Source: Nitrospira lenta (GTDB lineage: Bacteria; Nitrospirota; Nitrospiria; Nitrospirales; Nitrospiraceae). From it: a stretch of DNA of 64,000 nt. The position numbers and the translations under genes were made by a program. Below are positions 1 to 8,203 of this stretch, one piece after another. How positions within the stretch are numbered: position 1 is the stretch's first letter; each line of letters begins with the position of its first letter. The notes under the pieces were generated by a model. The model had not been told where the DNA came from. It did no database searches and saw only the letters and a program-made list of their open reading frames with translations. The stretch is taken from positions 744,001 to 808,000 of the forward strand of contig NZ_OUNR01000001.1 in the NCBI RefSeq assembly GCF_900403705.1, given 5' to 3'.

Positions 1-353
1 GTGATCGCTGGTTCCTCGGCAAGATCTACTATTACCCCGACCCCGGCTGGCATTTCGGCATTCCCTTCGCCAACTATGTCGGATGGGCCGTCGTCGGGCT
101 GATTTCTCTCGCCATCTACTTTCCGCTCGACCGCCGACTCCCCGTGCTGCAGGCCCGCCCTTCAGACGACACGACGCTCAAAATCCTACTGGGCGTCGGC
201 CTCTACTACGGAGTCTTGCTCTTCAACCTCGCCATGACCTTCTGGATCGGCGAATCCTTCATGGCTCTGAGCGGCCTCCTCATGCATGTGCCGGTGCTCG
301 TGCTGCTCGCCTCTCGCGTATACGTGGCGACACAGCGCCCTCTCGCGTTGTAG
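1..353 (+). CDS. cruF: Carotenoid biosynthesis protein (CruF/DUF422 family), C-terminal part
   Basis: Only the 3' end is in the window, in the frame that ends with TAG at 351-353. The visible part is hydrophobic, with about three membrane segments. It starts with a DRWFLGKIYYYPDPGWHFG stretch and a GIPFANYVGWAVVG stretch, which is the typical core of DUF422/CruF membrane proteins. These hydrate or otherwise modify the ends of C40-C50 carotenoids in the cytoplasmic membrane. The family call rests on recognising this motif and the membrane pattern. The exact reaction cannot be told from a fragment, and the upstream neighbours are not visible. Confidence 0.68.
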   Translation, partial: DRWFLGKIYYYPDPGWHFGIPFANYVGWAVVGLISLAIYFPLDRRLPVLQARPSDDTTLKILLGVGLYYGVLLFNLAMTFWIGESFMALSGLLMHVPVLVLLASRVYVATQRPLAL

Positions 354-356
354 CAA

Positions 357-386
357 TTGGCAATTCTTCCACAATCTTTGTATAGT
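357..386 (+). promoter_or_regulatory. Sigma70-like promoter for the cytochrome c gene
   Basis: TTGGCA at 357-362 and TATAGT at 381-386 are separated by 18 bases. The expected transcription start, near 392, is only about six bases before the ATG at 398. No Shine-Dalgarno sequence is visible, so the transcript may be leaderless or nearly so. Confidence 0.5.
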
Positions 387-397
387 GATTTACGCGT

Positions 398-1018
398 ATG
401 AAAGCCAAATTCATCGGGACAGTCGTTATCCTGATTGTGGGCGCACTGGCGTTACTAGGCTGGTTCGGCTATCAATCCTTCACGACCGGATTCAGCGCCA
501 AAGCCGAACCGAATGCCCTTGAAGTGTTGATGGCCCGGCAGGTCCGCTACCTGGCGATCCCTCTTGAGCAGCGCAACAAGCCGAATCCTGTGCCGGTCAC
601 CCCGGACGTGCTGCAAGATGGCTTGGCGCATTTTGCCGATCACTGTGCCACCTGCCACGCGAACGACGGCAGCGGCCAAACCCCCATCGGCAAGAATGTG
701 TATCCCAAGGCGCCGGATATGCGCGAGGCACCGACCCAAACGATGTCGGATGGCGAACTCTTCTGGGTGATCCACAACGGCATTCGTTTTACCGCGATGC
801 CGGCCTGGGGCGAAGGCGACCCGGAGCAGGATTTAGACAGCTGGAAGCTCGTGCACTTCATTCGTCATCTGCCCAAACTCACGCCCCAGGAGTTGGAAAC
901 CATGAAGTCGCTGAATCCGAAGTCCAAACATGCGGCGGACGAGGAAGCGGCGTTCGATCAATTCCTGCAGGGCGATGACTCGGTTGCCGCACCCGCAGAA
1001 TCCGGTCATCATCATTAA
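398..1018 (+). CDS. Membrane-anchored monoheme c-type cytochrome
   Basis: A 206-residue protein. It has one N-terminal membrane segment (about residues 5-25) that acts as an uncleaved anchor or signal, then a periplasmic class I cytochrome c domain with a single CATCH heme motif near residue 85. A likely distal Met ligand lies in the TAMPAWGEG stretch near residue 133. This suits a periplasmic electron carrier or a heme subunit of a respiratory complex. The C-terminus ends in three His residues, which might bind metal. The ATG at 398 is the first in frame after the promoter-like element and has no ribosome-binding site. Its redox partner cannot be inferred, because the neighbours are not oxidase genes. 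Confidence 0.9.
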   Translation: MKAKFIGTVVILIVGALALLGWFGYQSFTTGFSAKAEPNALEVLMARQVRYLAIPLEQRNKPNPVPVTPDVLQDGLAHFADHCATCHANDGSGQTPIGKNVYPKAPDMREAPTQTMSDGELFWVIHNGIRFTAMPAWGEGDPEQDLDSWKLVHFIRHLPKLTPQELETMKSLNPKSKHAADEEAAFDQFLQGDDSVAAPAESGHHH

Positions 1019-1037
1019 TATCTTCGATAAGGAGCTG

Positions 1038-1382
1038 ATGCCTACCATGATTCAACACCTCGTATTGGCCTTCGCGCTCGTGTTCGCCTCCTCCGCCGCC
1101 TGGGCTCATGGCTCGGGCCAGCATGTGCTGGGCACCGTCACCGTGATCGACGGCACCCATATCGAAGTCAAGACTCCCAAGGGGAAAGTGGTCTCGGTAA
1201 CGCTGACCACGCAAACCAAGTTCAAGGCCAAGGGCAATCCGTCGTCAACCGAGCCGCCGTCTGTCGGTGACCGCGTGGTGATCGAAGCGACGAAGGATAA
1301 AAAGGCATTGACGGCCACCGAGGTGCATTACTCCGCGGCAAAGAAGGCCGCCGCCGCACCGCAAGCGCCTGCGGTGCCATAG
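1038..1382 (+). CDS. Small exported DUF5666-like protein
   Basis: About 114 residues: a signal peptide ending near AWA-HGSG, then one compact beta-rich domain (GTVTVIDGTHIEVKTPKG, then a VGDRVVIEA segment) and an Ala/Pro-rich tail. The pattern matches the small OB-like DUF5666 domains of exported proteins of unknown function, sometimes found near metal or cytochrome genes. Two starts compete: ATG 1038 (AAGGAG three bases upstream) and ATG 1047 (the same AAGGAG 12 bases upstream). Neither spacing is ideal, and the upstream one is listed. The gene follows the cytochrome c gene by 19 bases, so the two are probably co-transcribed. Confidence 0.7.
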   Translation: MPTMIQHLVLAFALVFASSAAWAHGSGQHVLGTVTVIDGTHIEVKTPKGKVVSVTLTTQTKFKAKGNPSSTEPPSVGDRVVIEATKDKKALTATEVHYSAAKKAAAAPQAPAVP

Positions 1383-1396
1383 AGGGTCCGTCCAAC

Positions 1397-1852
1397 ATGG
1401 AGAGAGTACAGATATCTCGATTCGCTCAGGCGTCGCCGTTCCACGGAGGCCTCCGGCCCGTGCTCACACGGGTCTTCACAACCGGCATTGCGGTCTTTCT
1501 TGCCGTGGCCATCGTGCCCGGCATCGAAGCCTCAACCCTGACGGCCGGTGCGGCCGCCGTCCTGGTGCTGACATTTCTGAATCTTATCCTGCGACCGATC
1601 CTCTTGGTTCTCACCCTTCCGCTGATCGTCCTGTCGTTGGGGCTGTTCCTCGTAGTGGTGAATGCCCTGCTGCTGGAATTCACCGCTTATCTCGTGAAAG
1701 ATTTTACCGTCGCAGGCTTCTGGCCCGCCGTCGGCGGCGCGCTGGTCATCAGCATCGTCACCAGCATTCTGAACATAGGGCGACTCGAACCGCCGCCGGT
1801 TGAGCAGGTCATCGTCGAACGCCGGGCTCCGAAGATTATCAATCCGGAGTAA
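1397..1852 (+). CDS. Phage-holin-4_2 (YvlD-like) family membrane protein
   Basis: A 151-residue protein with four hydrophobic segments covering roughly residues 28-135. These include the typical FLNLILRPILLVLTLPL and VNALLLEF stretches of the YvlD/holin-4 superfamily. Despite the family name, these are usually ordinary small inner-membrane proteins of unknown role, and nothing around it suggests a phage. A weak GAGGG lies about ten bases before ATG 1397. It starts only 14 bases after the preceding gene, so it may share that transcript. The C-terminal tail is charged and predicted to be cytoplasmic. Confidence 0.83.
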   Translation: MERVQISRFAQASPFHGGLRPVLTRVFTTGIAVFLAVAIVPGIEASTLTAGAAAVLVLTFLNLILRPILLVLTLPLIVLSLGLFLVVVNALLLEFTAYLVKDFTVAGFWPAVGGALVISIVTSILNIGRLEPPPVEQVIVERRAPKIINPE

Positions 1853-1871
1853 AGTATCTACACGCGTGTCA

Positions 1872-1900
1872 TTGCATCACCCCTCCATCGTTGCTAGAAT
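1872..1900 (+). promoter_or_regulatory. Sigma70-like promoter before the kinase-like gene
   Basis: TTGCAT at 1872-1877 and TAGAAT at 1895-1900 are 17 bases apart. They end 27 bases before ATG 1928. The match is by eye only. Confidence 0.5.
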
Positions 1901-1927
1901 GCGATCCCTTAATCGAGAACGCTACCC

Positions 1928-3757
1928 ATGACCATGCCCGCGACGCAATCGAAACAAAACGCTGAAACACATTTGCAACGGACGTTGAACACCGCTCTGA
2001 ATGAGCTGGGAACGGATTCGGCGCTCGCCGCCATTTTCCACCAGGAACAGGGGCCGCTCATCAGTCACGCCACCCGCGGCTTTACCCCGCGCGACGTACA
2101 AGCCATCTTGCGAACGCTTTCGACCCAAGCAGCGGCGATCCAGGGCTCACCGCAGGATCAGGATGCCGGCCGCACCGTCCGACTGCGCCTCATTACGCCG
2201 GGGGCCAAATCGCTCCTCGGCATGCCGCTCCGCCATCGCCAGCGCACCTACGGCTTTTTGGTCATCGCCCGAAAAGAAAACGCCACCTTCGCGAAGAAGG
2301 AAAAAGGCCTGATGGAACAGGCCGGCGACGACATCACGAAAGCGCTGGAGCGCGACGGCCTGTTCGACATGAACGTGGTGCTCAGCCGCCCCTATGTGTC
2401 GCGCGAGCCGGCACCGGCCGCCCCGGCGGTCTCGGAAATGTTTACCGCACCGACCGCGCAATTCACGCCTGAATTGGAAGAAAAAATCGTCAAGGTATTG
2501 GAAGAAGCGAGCCAGTACACGACCTATGACCGCGCCTGGGCCTGTTATTACGACCCCCTCGCGGGCAGCATGGAAGTCCTTGGTGTCGCCGGCGATCAAA
2601 AGAGCGAAAAGGACAGCAAGAAAGACATGCGGGCCGGACATCGGCTCACGCTCGACAGTTCGGCATCCGGCTGGGCTGTCCGGCACCGGAAGCCGCGCGT
2701 CGACCATGACCTGGCTTCGACCCAAGGGCGCTTCCTCGATCATAAACACCTCTACAAAGAGCGGTTTGTCTCCTCTCTCGTGGTTCCGTTCTTTGTCCGC
2801 GGACAAGTCGGCGGCACGCTGACGCTCGGATCGAAAGAAGCCGGACGCTACCAAGCCACCGACGCCCGCACATTGGAACCGATCATTCTGAAGCTGGCTG
2901 ACCTCCTCCAAGCGCCGCCCGCATCGGTGGCAGCCCCAGCAGCCCAACCAGAAACCGGATCCGACAACGCCGCGGTCCCCGCGGCAGCGCCGACAATCCT
3001 GGAACCGGTCATCCGCAAGCAGGAACGGCAAGCCGCCATCGGAGAATTCAGCGCCTTCCTCGCCACGGAAATCCGTGAGCCGATCGGCGCCATCCGCTCC
3101 CAACTGGAAGAAGTGACGGCCGAGGGCATTCTTGATTTCGACCCGCAAACCCGCGTCGAAAACGCCATGCGCGATTTGATCCGAGTCGAAGCCATCCTGA
3201 ACGAAATTCTCGATTTTGCGAAACCCCTCGAACTGAACCGGCGCCTGTGCCGCATTCCCGAAGTGCTCGAGAGCGCGCTGGTCGTGGTAGGCACCGACTT
3301 AGAAGTGACTCGAATTCAGGTCACGAAAGACTATGCAACGCAAATTGCCCCGGTGCGCGGCGATGAAGCGAAGCTCCAGCAGGTCTTCCTGAGTATCTTC
3401 AAAAACGCCGGAGAAGCCATGACTCCCGGCGGCCATCTGCACATTCAGGTCACACAACATCGCGCCGGCCGCGGCATTGAAGTGCAGATCCTGATTAAGA
3501 ACGACGGGGCCCCCATTCCGGCTGAAATTCTCGACAAGGTCTTCGAGCCGTTCTTTACGACGAAGCGCTCCGGGACTGGCCTGGGGCTCGCGACCGTCAA
3601 AAAAATCATCGAAGAGCATGGCGGATCGATTGCTATCGCCAGCGCCCCCGGCGAAGGGACGACGCTGACGATTCGCCTCCCAGGGGTCAGCCGAGGCCCG
3701 GCCTTCCGCCACCGCGGGCGTGGACGACGACCACCGGCTCGCCGCCCTACGGCCTAG
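1928..3757 (+). CDS. GAF-domain histidine-kinase-like protein lacking the phospho-acceptor His
   Basis: A 609-residue soluble protein with no membrane segments. An N-terminal GAF-like sensor is followed by a second GAF domain (about 175-330, with ASGWAVRHRKPRVDHDL), a dimerisation/H-box helix (about 370-440) and an HATPase domain (about 450-595). The ATP-binding region looks intact: the N-box has FKNAGEAM, and FEPFFTTKRSGTGLGLATVKK and GEGTTLTIRLP are present. The H-box, however, reads ATEIREPIGA, with Thr380 (codon 3065-3067) where NtrB/AtoS-type kinases have His. The G1 motif is KNDGAPIP rather than DNGxGI. Autophosphorylation by the normal route is therefore unlikely. No response regulator is adjacent. 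The final 25 residues are an Arg/Pro-rich tail. Confidence 0.85.
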   Translation: MTMPATQSKQNAETHLQRTLNTALNELGTDSALAAIFHQEQGPLISHATRGFTPRDVQAILRTLSTQAAAIQGSPQDQDAGRTVRLRLITPGAKSLLGMPLRHRQRTYGFLVIARKENATFAKKEKGLMEQAGDDITKALERDGLFDMNVVLSRPYVSREPAPAAPAVSEMFTAPTAQFTPELEEKIVKVLEEASQYTTYDRAWACYYDPLAGSMEVLGVAGDQKSEKDSKKDMRAGHRLTLDSSASGWAVRHRKPRVDHDLASTQGRFLDHKHLYKERFVSSLVVPFFVRGQVGGTLTLGSKEAGRYQATDARTLEPIILKLADLLQAPPASVAAPAAQPETGSDNAAVPAAAPTILEPVIRKQERQAAIGEFSAFLATEIREPIGAIRSQLEEVTAEGILDFDPQTRVENAMRDLIRVEAILNEILDFAKPLELNRRLCRIPEVLESALVVVGTDLEVTRIQVTKDYATQIAPVRGDEAKLQQVFLSIFKNAGEAMTPGGHLHIQVTQHRAGRGIEVQILIKNDGAPIPAEILDKVFEPFFTTKRSGTGLGLATVKKIIEEHGGSIAIASAPGEGTTLTIRLPGVSRGPAFRHRGRGRRPPARRPTA

Positions 3758-3877
3758 CCTCTTATGCACACATCGACGCTCCTCATCGACGGATGGTCTC
3801 TGCGCTATCCAGAAGGGATTCGTTCACTATTATGGATGGGGCATACCTAGACACGAACCGCGGCCTCGCTTTCTCGC

Positions 3878-3907
3878 TTGACAGGGGTACCCCCCCCTCG
3901 CTATGAT
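3878..3907 (+). promoter_or_regulatory. Strong sigma70-like promoter with a GGGGTACCCC palindrome in its spacer
   Basis: A perfect TTGACA at 3878-3883 and TATGAT at 3902-3907 are separated by 18 bases. The spacer contains GGGGTACCCC followed by more C. A palindrome between -35 and -10 is a usual place for a repressor or MerR-type activator. It serves the exported protein that starts at 3988, leaving a leader of about 75 bases. Confidence 0.68.
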
Positions 3908-3987
3908 CTCGGCCACTTGATTAGGCCTAAAAAATTCGCTGTTTTTAAACGTATTTTTCCCAGTCACCATTTTCAAAGGAGTAGGGT

Positions 3988-4353
3988 ATGAAGCTCGTAC
4001 TCGGCACTATTGCGACGTTGTCCGGTGTGCTTTTCACGTTGTCGTTGGCCTCGGCCAACCCCGCACTGCTCCCCAAGCATGAAGGCTATCCGATGAAGAA
4101 CAGCGGAAGCCCCGTCACTGGCCAGCCTACCGCCAATGACCCAGGCCAGTCTGATGCGCGTGGTGAGGCTACGCTGCTGAAGTCCGCCAGTTCCATCAAG
4201 CACAGCGAGCAGAGCTTGACCAAGACTGACAATGCCAGAATCACCGAGGGACAGGGCGCTGGCCGTCTCCCAAACGTGCAGGGACCGCAGATTAAGATTG
4301 CACCGCCAGTGACCTCAGCCACCAAGATCGGCGCTGATCGGAAGATCGAGTAG
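3988..4353 (+). CDS. Small exported protein of unknown function
   Basis: A 121-residue protein with a clear signal peptide (residues 1-23, cleavage near SASA-NP). The mature part is polar and low in hydrophobic residues. It is rich in Gly, Pro, Ser, Lys and Asp, and contains no Cys. No domain was recognised. A strong Shine-Dalgarno (AAAGGAG) precedes ATG 3988. The gene has its own near-consensus promoter and its own terminator, so it is a monocistronic and probably well expressed unit. The mature protein is likely disordered in the periplasm or outside the cell. I cannot assign a role. Confidence 0.72.
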   Translation: MKLVLGTIATLSGVLFTLSLASANPALLPKHEGYPMKNSGSPVTGQPTANDPGQSDARGEATLLKSASSIKHSEQSLTKTDNARITEGQGAGRLPNVQGPQIKIAPPVTSATKIGADRKIE

Positions 4354-4379
4354 TCGACGGTTTAAGCGGATCGTGGAGC

Positions 4380-4417
4380 GGGGCCGTCGTATGACTACGG
4401 CGGCCCCGTTTTATTTT
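4380..4417 (+). terminator. Intrinsic terminator
   Basis: A 12-bp stem (4380-4391 with 4396-4407, one G-T wobble) has a TGAC loop and is followed by GTTTTATTTT. It ends the transcript of the small exported protein. Confidence 0.9.
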
Positions 4418-4463
4418 GTCCCTATCGCTACCTGCGTGCACAAGTTCTTCGCCCCTTTGATCG

Positions 4464-5027
4464 CTACTCCTTGCTCCGCTTCAACCGCGTATTTACAGCT
4501 TGCTGCAATCGAAATCGCCAGGGCTTCTTAGCCCACGCGCCGGCATAGTCCACACCGATTCTCGGAAGCGCGGCAACCTGCCCGCGCAAGATCCGGTCTC
4601 CTCGATCCTCAAACCAGAGAGACTCCTGTGTCGTCAAATCCATCCGGTTCAGGCTCCGGTCAATCTGCAACGCGCGGCAGAGCCGTCCGGGACCATCGAT
4701 CAACACTCCATCAACTTCAATCGCCCGAATCAACACCGCAGCGGGAAACTCCTCCCGCTCCGTCACAACATTCAAGCAGTGATACATCCCGTAGATCAGA
4801 TAGACGTACGCATTCCCCGGTGGCCCAAAGAGCACCTCAGTCCGCTTCGTTCGTCCCTTCGACGCATGACAAGCCTTATCCTGCGGCCCGACATAGGCCT
4901 CGACTTCAATAATCCGTCCGGCAATTTCACGACCATCGAGTACGCGCACCAAATACTTACCGATCAGCGAACGCGCGACCTGAACGGTGCCTCGGGAGAA
5001 GTAGTGCTGGGGGAGAACGTTGCTCAT
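4464..5027 (-). CDS. DNA-3-methyladenine glycosylase, AAG/MPG type
   Basis: A 187-residue monofunctional glycosylase that would remove alkylated bases such as 3-methyladenine and start base excision repair. It carries the family signatures RIIEVEAYVGPQDKACHAS (with the catalytic Glu and the Tyr that wedges the helix) and GPPGNAYVYLIYGMYHCLNVV. Length fits bacterial members. I chose ATG 5027 (MSNVLPQHYF) over an in-frame start at 5105, because the family normally begins just before the YF-x-R segment and the extra 26 residues look non-coding. It stands alone, convergent with the upstream plus-strand gene. Confidence 0.93.
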   Translation of the reverse strand: MSNVLPQHYFSRGTVQVARSLIGKYLVRVLDGREIAGRIIEVEAYVGPQDKACHASKGRTKRTEVLFGPPGNAYVYLIYGMYHCLNVVTEREEFPAAVLIRAIEVDGVLIDGPGRLCRALQIDRSLNRMDLTTQESLWFEDRGDRILRGQVAALPRIGVDYAGAWAKKPWRFRLQQAVNTRLKRSKE

Positions 5028-5178
5028 ATGAAGCCGCTTGCAAATACTCTCACACTGCCACCTCAAAATGACATCCAGCAGGGCCGCAGGAAGCTCGACG
5101 ACCAAGACGTACGATTTCGATACGTTGCAGGGAGACGAGCGCCCGATAACGCAGCTGGGAGTTATTTTCAGGTGCCAT

Positions 5179-7224
5179 TTAAAAGTACCAGGCTAGGCCG
5201 CCCATGAAAGTCCGCGGATTCCCCGGCACAAAATGTATGTCGGTGACCGGAGCAGACTCATTGCGCAGCTGGGAAGCGAACGCGAATGTCGCTTGCTCCC
5301 ATTTTGTATTAAACAGATTTTGGATAAATAGGAACGCCTCCATTCGTCCATGAGGCAGCTTGATCGGCAGCTGATAGCGCTCCGATAGATCGACATCGAT
5401 CCAGGCTGGCGACTTGATGCTGCGATCTTCGATCAGCGGCCGGACGCCGAGATAGGTCGCCTGCAACTGAGAGGTGAGCCCCTCGGGCCATTTCAAGAGG
5501 AGCGCTCCGTATGCCGTCACTTCAGGAGCCAAGGGAATGGCGTCGCCGTTGCGGAATTCAGCCTTAGTCCAGGTCACGCTCCCGTTGAAGTACAGTGGTC
5601 CCCACACCTGACCTCGTGCGGCGACTTCTACTCCCTCCCGTCTGGTCGCCCCGCGAATCTCCGTTGTGCCTTCGTCACCGACAAAGACGAGCTCCGATTT
5701 CAGATCGAGGCGCCAGAGCGTCGCGATCAATTCCAGGCCATCGGCACCGAAGGGTTTCGATCGAACACCGACTTCATAGCTCCTGGCCCGCGCGAGCGGC
5801 GCAGAGCCCGGCGCCACCGCCGACCGCGCATCGTTGCTGTGATACCCCTCCCCGTAATTGATAAACAGCTCAGTGCTCGCCCAGGGGCCAAGGATAACGT
5901 TCATCTTGGGCAGGACGACGCCGGAACTCTTCCGACCGGCCGGCTGCTCCGTGCAGGTCGCGCAGCGATTACGGACGTCGAAGGTAAAGGTTTCACCGCG
6001 AAGGCCACCGGCCAGCCGCAGCCACTCCGTCGGCTGAACCTCGGCCTTGACGAAAGGCGCGTAGGAGGCTTCCAGAATATCGCTGTCCGTCGTGACCCCT
6101 GTCACTGCCCGCTTCGTTTGCGTGCCGAGCCGCGCATGGATGTCGTCTACACGGGTTTGCACACCGATGGTTCCGATGCTGGGAAGGCCGAACACGTCGC
6201 CACGCTGCTTGTAGCCAAGATCGCCGCCATACATCACACGGCGATCGGATTGGACGATCCCGTCGCCGTTGACCGGATCGTTCTGAAAGAACGTGAAGTT
6301 GGTATAGAGATCGAGCCGATAGTATTGGGCGTAGGCATTCGCAAAGAACTGCCCGCCGGACGTGGTGTCGTAGTGGTACTTCAGCCTGGCCGTGCTGCGC
6401 ATGGTTTTCCCGCCTTCCGACGGGTCGATCGCCCCGAAGCGATCGACCAGACCATCATGGACGGCGCGCAACGGAATCTCACCGGACGCATTCCACTGAG
6501 ACTTCAGGAATGTTGCCGTCAGACTCAGCTCATCACGGCCCGTGAGATTCGTCGTCAGCTTCCCGAAAAGATTGGTACGGAAATATCGGTTGTCGCTCTG
6601 GAACGGACCGTTGGTGTAATACCCCTCCGCCGCAATGAGCGTGCGGATTTTCTCCGTCGTCGGCGAAAACATCAAAAGGTTTCGAGTCGTACTGAACTGC
6701 CCGCCCGCAACCTGCACCACCCCTTCCTTTACCATCTCGCGCGTCTTGAAATTCACCGCCCCCGCCGTCGCAAAGTCGCCATACTCCGGCAGATAAGCCC
6801 CCTTATTCACATCCAGGCCTTCAATCGTTTCAGGGATGATGAAGTTGAGATCCGTGTAGCCTTGGCCATGGCCATGCGAACGCAGATTGATCGGCATACC
6901 ATCGGCGAAAAAGGCGACATCGGTTCCGTGATCGGCATCGACCCCCCGCAGAAAGTATTGATCGGCCTTCCCAGCACCCCCGGAATGTTCCACGGCCAGA
7001 AAACCGGGAATCAATCGCAACACTTGAGCCGGACGGCCTTGCGGCTGGAGCAAATATTCTTTATCGGGAATAAACTGCTGAGAGGAGGCCGCCACGGGCC
7101 GCTCGCCGATGACGGAGACTTCGGACACTTCCAATTCAGGCACATCCGGATCATGGGCCGCGGCTCGTTCAATGCTACTCGCCGAGACACACATGACGAT
7201 GACTGCGACTGCAATCCGCCTCAT
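5179..7224 (-). CDS. TonB-dependent outer-membrane receptor, probably for nickel
   Basis: A 681-residue receptor: signal peptide, short TonB-box region (LEVSEVSVIGERP), plug domain with FLRGVDADHGTDVAFFADG and INLRSHGHGQGYTDLNF, then a beta-barrel ending in an aromatic residue (GLAWYF). Start ATG 7224 has GGGGAG eight bases upstream; a GTG at 7233 is possible. It follows nikR and a DUF3842 gene on the same strand (116-base gap), which suggests uptake of a nickel chelate. This substrate is inferred from context only. The plug has several His residues (HSGG, HG, HGHG) that could line a metal path. A CATC pair lies in one extracellular-type loop. Confidence 0.88.
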   Translation of the reverse strand: MRRIAVAVIVMCVSASSIERAAAHDPDVPELEVSEVSVIGERPVAASSQQFIPDKEYLLQPQGRPAQVLRLIPGFLAVEHSGGAGKADQYFLRGVDADHGTDVAFFADGMPINLRSHGHGQGYTDLNFIIPETIEGLDVNKGAYLPEYGDFATAGAVNFKTREMVKEGVVQVAGGQFSTTRNLLMFSPTTEKIRTLIAAEGYYTNGPFQSDNRYFRTNLFGKLTTNLTGRDELSLTATFLKSQWNASGEIPLRAVHDGLVDRFGAIDPSEGGKTMRSTARLKYHYDTTSGGQFFANAYAQYYRLDLYTNFTFFQNDPVNGDGIVQSDRRVMYGGDLGYKQRGDVFGLPSIGTIGVQTRVDDIHARLGTQTKRAVTGVTTDSDILEASYAPFVKAEVQPTEWLRLAGGLRGETFTFDVRNRCATCTEQPAGRKSSGVVLPKMNVILGPWASTELFINYGEGYHSNDARSAVAPGSAPLARARSYEVGVRSKPFGADGLELIATLWRLDLKSELVFVGDEGTTEIRGATRREGVEVAARGQVWGPLYFNGSVTWTKAEFRNGDAIPLAPEVTAYGALLLKWPEGLTSQLQATYLGVRPLIEDRSIKSPAWIDVDLSERYQLPIKLPHGRMEAFLFIQNLFNTKWEQATFAFASQLRNESAPVTDIHFVPGNPRTFMGGLAWYF

Positions 7225-7349
7225 ATCCACCACTCCCCATTGCTCATGTGTGGACGGATGAGACGCCCACGGTGATCACGCGACAGCCGACTCATCGACT
7301 GGCGTAGACCCTCGTGGCCTCGCAACTCACAACCGTTTGAAACACGTTG

Positions 7350-7775
7350 CTACGTCTGGCAGGCCGGCTGCGCTAAGGCGCGGACGCGCGCGAGAGAGCG
7401 GGCAATCAACATATCCAAGGTCCCGTCTTCACTTCCCACAATCTCCACCCGGGCTCGATTCAGCGGCAACAATACCTTCGTGGCCTTTGCCGCAAGAATG
7501 GCCTTCACCATCTCAGGAGTGACCTCACCCAGCATGGCGCCGGGCAACACCACGTTCAACGATGCCACGATGACATCGACCGTCGAAACCATGTGCATAA
7601 TAGCGTGTGGTCCGGCAGCCACCTGCTCGGCCCCGGCCTGCCTCATCGCTTCGGCAGCTGCTTCGTTCGTCCCCAAGGCAACAATTTGGCAATCCGGCCC
7701 TACGGTCTCCCGCAAGCCTATGACCAACCGACAACCCAGCCCTCCGCCCCGCCCATCGATCACACAGACCCGCAC
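7350..7775 (-). CDS. DUF3842 family protein
   Basis: A 141-residue cytoplasmic protein. It shows the DUF3842 pattern: an N-terminal VIDGRGGGLG nucleotide-binding-like loop, LGTNEAAAEAMRQAGAE, a LPGAMLGEVTPEM segment and LLPLNRARVEIVG near the C-terminus. The function of the family is unknown; the glycine-rich start suggests a Rossmann-like fold. The start is GTG 7775, three bases after the nikR stop, so the two are almost certainly translated from one message. Its place between nikR and a TonB receptor points to a part in nickel handling or sensing. This is inference from position only. Confidence 0.8.
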   Translation of the reverse strand: MRVCVIDGRGGGLGCRLVIGLRETVGPDCQIVALGTNEAAAEAMRQAGAEQVAAGPHAIMHMVSTVDVIVASLNVVLPGAMLGEVTPEMVKAILAAKATKVLLPLNRARVEIVGSEDGTLDMLIARSLARVRALAQPACQT

Positions 7776-7778
7776 CGT

Positions 7779-8195
7779 TTAATCCAGGCCCTTGCCGGTC
7801 GTGGTCATCGTCAACTTGCCGTGCTTCACGCCTTTCACCGTCACCAGCGCGTCGGCAATTTTTCTGATCTCCGACCCTTTTCCCTTCACCACCAGCACTT
7901 CCAGGCAATGATCGTGATCCAGATGCACATGCATGCCGGACAGAATCTTTCCGTGATAGTCGTGCTGAATATCGGTGAGCTTGCTCGTCAAATCGGGCAC
8001 ATGATGATCGTAGACAAACGTAATGGTGCCGACCGTTTCCTTATTTTGATCCCACTCTTGCCCGACCAGATTATCGCGGATCAAATCGCGCAGAGCTTCC
8101 GACCTATTGGTGTACTTCCGCCGCTCGATATGTTGATCGAATGCATCCAGCAGATGATGATCAAGAGAGACGCCGAAACGAACCAGCTTTTTCAT
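7779..8195 (-). CDS. nikR: Nickel-responsive transcriptional regulator NikR
   Basis: A 138-residue ribbon-helix-helix/ACT repressor. The N-terminal DNA-binding part includes VRFGVSLDHHLLDAFD and RSEALRDLIR. The C-terminal nickel-binding domain has the four ligands of the family at His78, His89, His91 and Cys97 (QH, then HVHLDHDHC), spaced as in E. coli NikR (76, 87, 89, 95). It binds DNA as a Ni-loaded tetramer. GGAGGAG lies just before ATG 8195. It heads a nikR-DUF3842-TonB receptor operon and has a perfect inverted repeat directly upstream, so it probably regulates itself and the receptor. Confidence 0.96.
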   Translation of the reverse strand: MKKLVRFGVSLDHHLLDAFDQHIERRKYTNRSEALRDLIRDNLVGQEWDQNKETVGTITFVYDHHVPDLTSKLTDIQHDYHGKILSGMHVHLDHDHCLEVLVVKGKGSEIRKIADALVTVKGVKHGKLTMTTTGKGLD

Positions 8196-8203
8196 ACTCC
8201 TCC

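Noticed and set aside
1397-1852. Phage origin of the holin-family gene
   Set aside because: The family name is historical; no phage genes or att-like repeats are nearby, and such proteins are common in bacterial chromosomes.
5839-7275. Long plus-strand frame (478 codons) opposite the nickel TonB receptor
   Set aside because: It is antisense to a clear receptor gene, has an Arg/His-rich shadow composition and no signals of its own.
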